Shown in pieces: positions 50,180 to 51,917 of a DNA stretch of 51,917 bases (positions within the stretch are counted from its first letter, which is position 1; every line of letters starts with the position of its first letter). The notes beneath the pieces were generated by a model. The model was not told the DNA's origin. It made no database searches and saw only the letters and a list, made by a program, of their open reading frames with translations. Source of the stretch: an uncultured Prevotellaceae bacterium (GTDB taxonomy: Bacteria > Bacteroidota > Bacteroidia > Bacteroidales > Bacteroidaceae); NCBI GenBank assembly GCA_937877605.1, contig CALFJA010000048.1, forward strand, positions 1-51,917. The letters run 5' to 3'. Both the position numbers and the translations under genes were made by a program.

Positions 50180-51917
50180 TTACTTGCGGATAACCTTCAC
50201 GGTCTTCACCAGGCCTTGGCTGTCGCGGGTCTGCTTCAGGAGCACGCCACGGGTGTTGGCTGTGGCTGCGCGGCCTTGCAGGTCGAAGTATTTCTCCGAT
50301 ACGATTTGACCATTGTTGGTCAGGTCGGTGATGCCGGTGGTGCTCAGGGTGTATGTCACATCGATGGACAGGATGCGGGCCTGACCTGTGGAGTTGTTGA
50401 AGGTAACGGTCTTGCCCGAGCCGGTCCATGTTCCCGTTGTGCCCGACACGCTGTAAGCGTAGGCGGGAGCACCTGCGGGCGACCATACGGCCGATGCGGA
50501 TGCCTCGAGTTCGCCGGTATAGGTGTTTCCTGAGAAGTTGAAGACAATCTTGTCGATGGAGGCTACATTGTCGCCGGCACTGATGGTCAGGACATTGCCG
50601 CCATAAAGACGCAGTGCTGCACCTACAGTGTAATACTTAGGAATAACAGTACCAGAGCCTTTACCGCTATTTCCGGAGATGTTTTCGTCGATGGTGAAAT
50701 CGCTTATTTCCTGAGCATTCTCATATCCCTGCTCACTGGCAACCCAAGAAGCCTTGGGATGGTTGGGATCTTCGGTTGTGTAGTCTTTGATGGAGAACCA
50801 CTGGATTTCGGTTTCGTTGGTCTCGCCGCCGCCTTCGTAGATAGACTTGATACCAATCTGGTTCCAGTCCTCGGAATAGAGGTCGTTCAGATAAATCGTA
50901 GTCGAGTAGAAATCCCAGTTCTCAGTGAATCCGAACGGAATGATGGTCAAGTCTTCTTCCAGTTTCTCGTGGGTTTCCGGGGTGAAGGTGAGCGGACTAA
51001 TCTCATGCTCTACATCCACAAAGATTTCATAGTAGAGCTTGGAAGCGGAAAGTGCGTCGCCGTTGGTGTCGACATTAGGCACATTGAAGTCGATGTACCA
51101 GCCATAACTTTCGCTCTCAGTCATTCCTGTGATGGAGGGATTGGCCGGCATCGCTGCCTTTTCGACAACCTTAGAGAATACTGCGCCACGATAGGAGTCG
51201 AAGTAATAGGAACTGTTGTCCACGAGGAAGAACGCGTTCTGGGCAGTGAATTTTTCTTCGGTGGCATCATAGTCGAGCACCACGGGCTCCCCCATGAGCG
51301 TATTCAAGTACATATCGTAGCTTCCAGCATAGTTTCCGAAATACTGTCCGTTCTCAAAAGTAACGGTAGCACCGGAAAGGGTACCCTTTACCCATGCGTC
51401 AGGAATATAGGTGCAAAGTCCTTGCACATAGACGTCATTGCCATCGAAGCCAATGTTAACATAGCCGCTGACATCGGCATCGTCATTATAGTTCCTTGCG
51501 GTGACTGCATATTCTTCCGTCGTCAGATCGGCTGGAGGAGTAACCACTTCGGGCTCTTCCGGTTCTGTAAATGAGAACACGGCGTTATACCAATAGGTAT
51601 AGGCCGACATCGATTCTGCCTCACTACTTTCAGCAACATATTTTGTCACCTGTGTGACCGTACCTGCATCTTCATCGTATTCGAAAACGATGTCGCAGAC
51701 GGTCGAGCCGTCGTCGGAACCGATGAGGTATTCATCGCCATACTCGTCGGAGCCCAGCAACTGACCGCTGGCGAAAGTAACGGTGGAACCGCTGATGGTT
51801 CCTTCCACCCAGGCCTCGTCAAACCAATAGGCAAGGCCTTGCACATAAACGGTGCTGCCGCTGATGGCCACCTGTATCTCAGGCATTTGGCTGGTGTAGT
51901 CAGACCAGCCCGACGAA
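50180..51917 (-). CDS. repetitive surface protein with T9SS-like C-terminal domain (5' end outside the window)
   Basis: At least 578 residues; the frame stays open to the right edge, so the true start lies outside. It contains two or more copies of a beta repeat with VYVQGL..WFDEAWVEGTISGSTVTF (near the edge) and VYVQGLCTYIPDAWVKGTLSGATVTF (about 130 residues later), both followed by a glycine/tyrosine-rich stretch. Further on a beta domain with fibronectin-like spacing leads to a C-terminal end SEKYFDLQGR..GVLLKQTRD..KTVKVIRK, the usual Prevotella sorting tail, thought to direct T9SS export. Substrate or adhesion role unknown. Confidence 0.85.
   Translation of the reverse strand, partial: SSGWSDYTSQMPEIQVAISGSTVYVQGLAYWFDEAWVEGTISGSTVTFASGQLLGSDEYGDEYLIGSDDGSTVCDIVFEYDEDAGTVTQVTKYVAESSEAESMSAYTYWYNAVFSFTEPEEPEVVTPPADLTTEEYAVTARNYNDDADVSGYVNIGFDGNDVYVQGLCTYIPDAWVKGTLSGATVTFENGQYFGNYAGSYDMYLNTLMGEPVVLDYDATEEKFTAQNAFFLVDNSSYYFDSYRGAVFSKVVEKAAMPANPSITGMTESESYGWYIDFNVPNVDTNGDALSASKLYYEIFVDVEHEISPLTFTPETHEKLEEDLTIIPFGFTENWDFYSTTIYLNDLYSEDWNQIGIKSIYEGGGETNETEIQWFSIKDYTTEDPNHPKASWVASEQGYENAQEISDFTIDENISGNSGKGSGTVIPKYYTVGAALRLYGGNVLTISAGDNVASIDKIVFNFSGNTYTGELEASASAVWSPAGAPAYAYSVSGTTGTWTGSGKTVTFNNSTGQARILSIDVTYTLSTTGITDLTNNGQIVSEKYFDLQGRAATANTRGVLLKQTRDSQGLVKTVKVIRK

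Overview
The window reads as chromosomal DNA of a Bacteroidales bacterium, most likely Prevotella or a close relative. Three things point there. Many intergenic spaces carry the Bacteroidetes-type promoter (TAnnTTTG at -7 with TTG/TTTG about 20 bases upstream) and few genes have a strong Shine-Dalgarno sequence. The gene content includes the bifunctional Fkp fucokinase, PorQ of the type IX secretion system (T9SS), DUF3098 beside FtsX, a GSCFA protein, and a thiamin TonB receptor with PnuT. A cell-surface protein cut by the right edge ends in a Prevotella-like C-terminal sorting domain. I see no phage, insertion sequence, CRISPR array or rRNA.

Layout, left to right. 1-195: tRNA-Ser(GGA), minus strand, with its 3' end and terminator duplicated in tandem. 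576-4960: a minus-strand operon of MATE transporter, cytidylate-kinase-like protein, phosphoesterase, rfbB, an unknown 102-residue protein and a sugar ketoisomerase-like cupin. 5117-8142: xseA-xseB and ilvE on plus. 8262-14373: minus-strand operon yfhO-like, fkp, GSCFA. 14580-15266: MTA/SAH nucleosidase. 15350-17867: prenyl synthase, TatD, outer-membrane barrel (minus). 18229-18936: TonB. 19032-21622: porQ, cmk, BASS transporter (plus). 21691-23129: mutarotase and an orphan AraC-type HTH protein. 23227-30665: operon of a giant alpha-2-macroglobulin, a DUF1573 protein and ispH (minus). 31230-34398: clpB and bcp. 34439-39337: TPP-riboswitch-controlled thiamin receptor and PnuT, followed closely by a secreted beta-propeller-like protein. 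39736-42014: radical SAM enzyme, SGNH-like protein, DUF3298 lipoprotein. 42230-46472: ftsX, DUF3098, uppP, truB, queA, folK (plus). 46542-46811: rpsO. 47117-49887: four small secreted proteins in a row. 50180 to the edge: a repetitive surface protein with a T9SS-like tail.

The most unusual signal is non-coding. Four intergenic spaces (about 446-533, 18026-18113, 30996-31039, 39523-39566) carry degenerate tandem arrays with an exact 22-base period, built on GTTTGGG and often CAGTTG, each preceded by TTTCC. Two further spaces (6677-6959 and 22292-22572) carry a well conserved element of about 280 bases, in inverted orientation on the chromosome but in the same orientation relative to the local genes. 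It contains its own 22-base-spaced AGGCAGTTG repeats and a foldable core. These look like one dispersed family of intergenic repeats; in two arrays oppositely oriented units form terminator-like hairpins.

All protein assignments come from reading motifs by eye; no database search was run.
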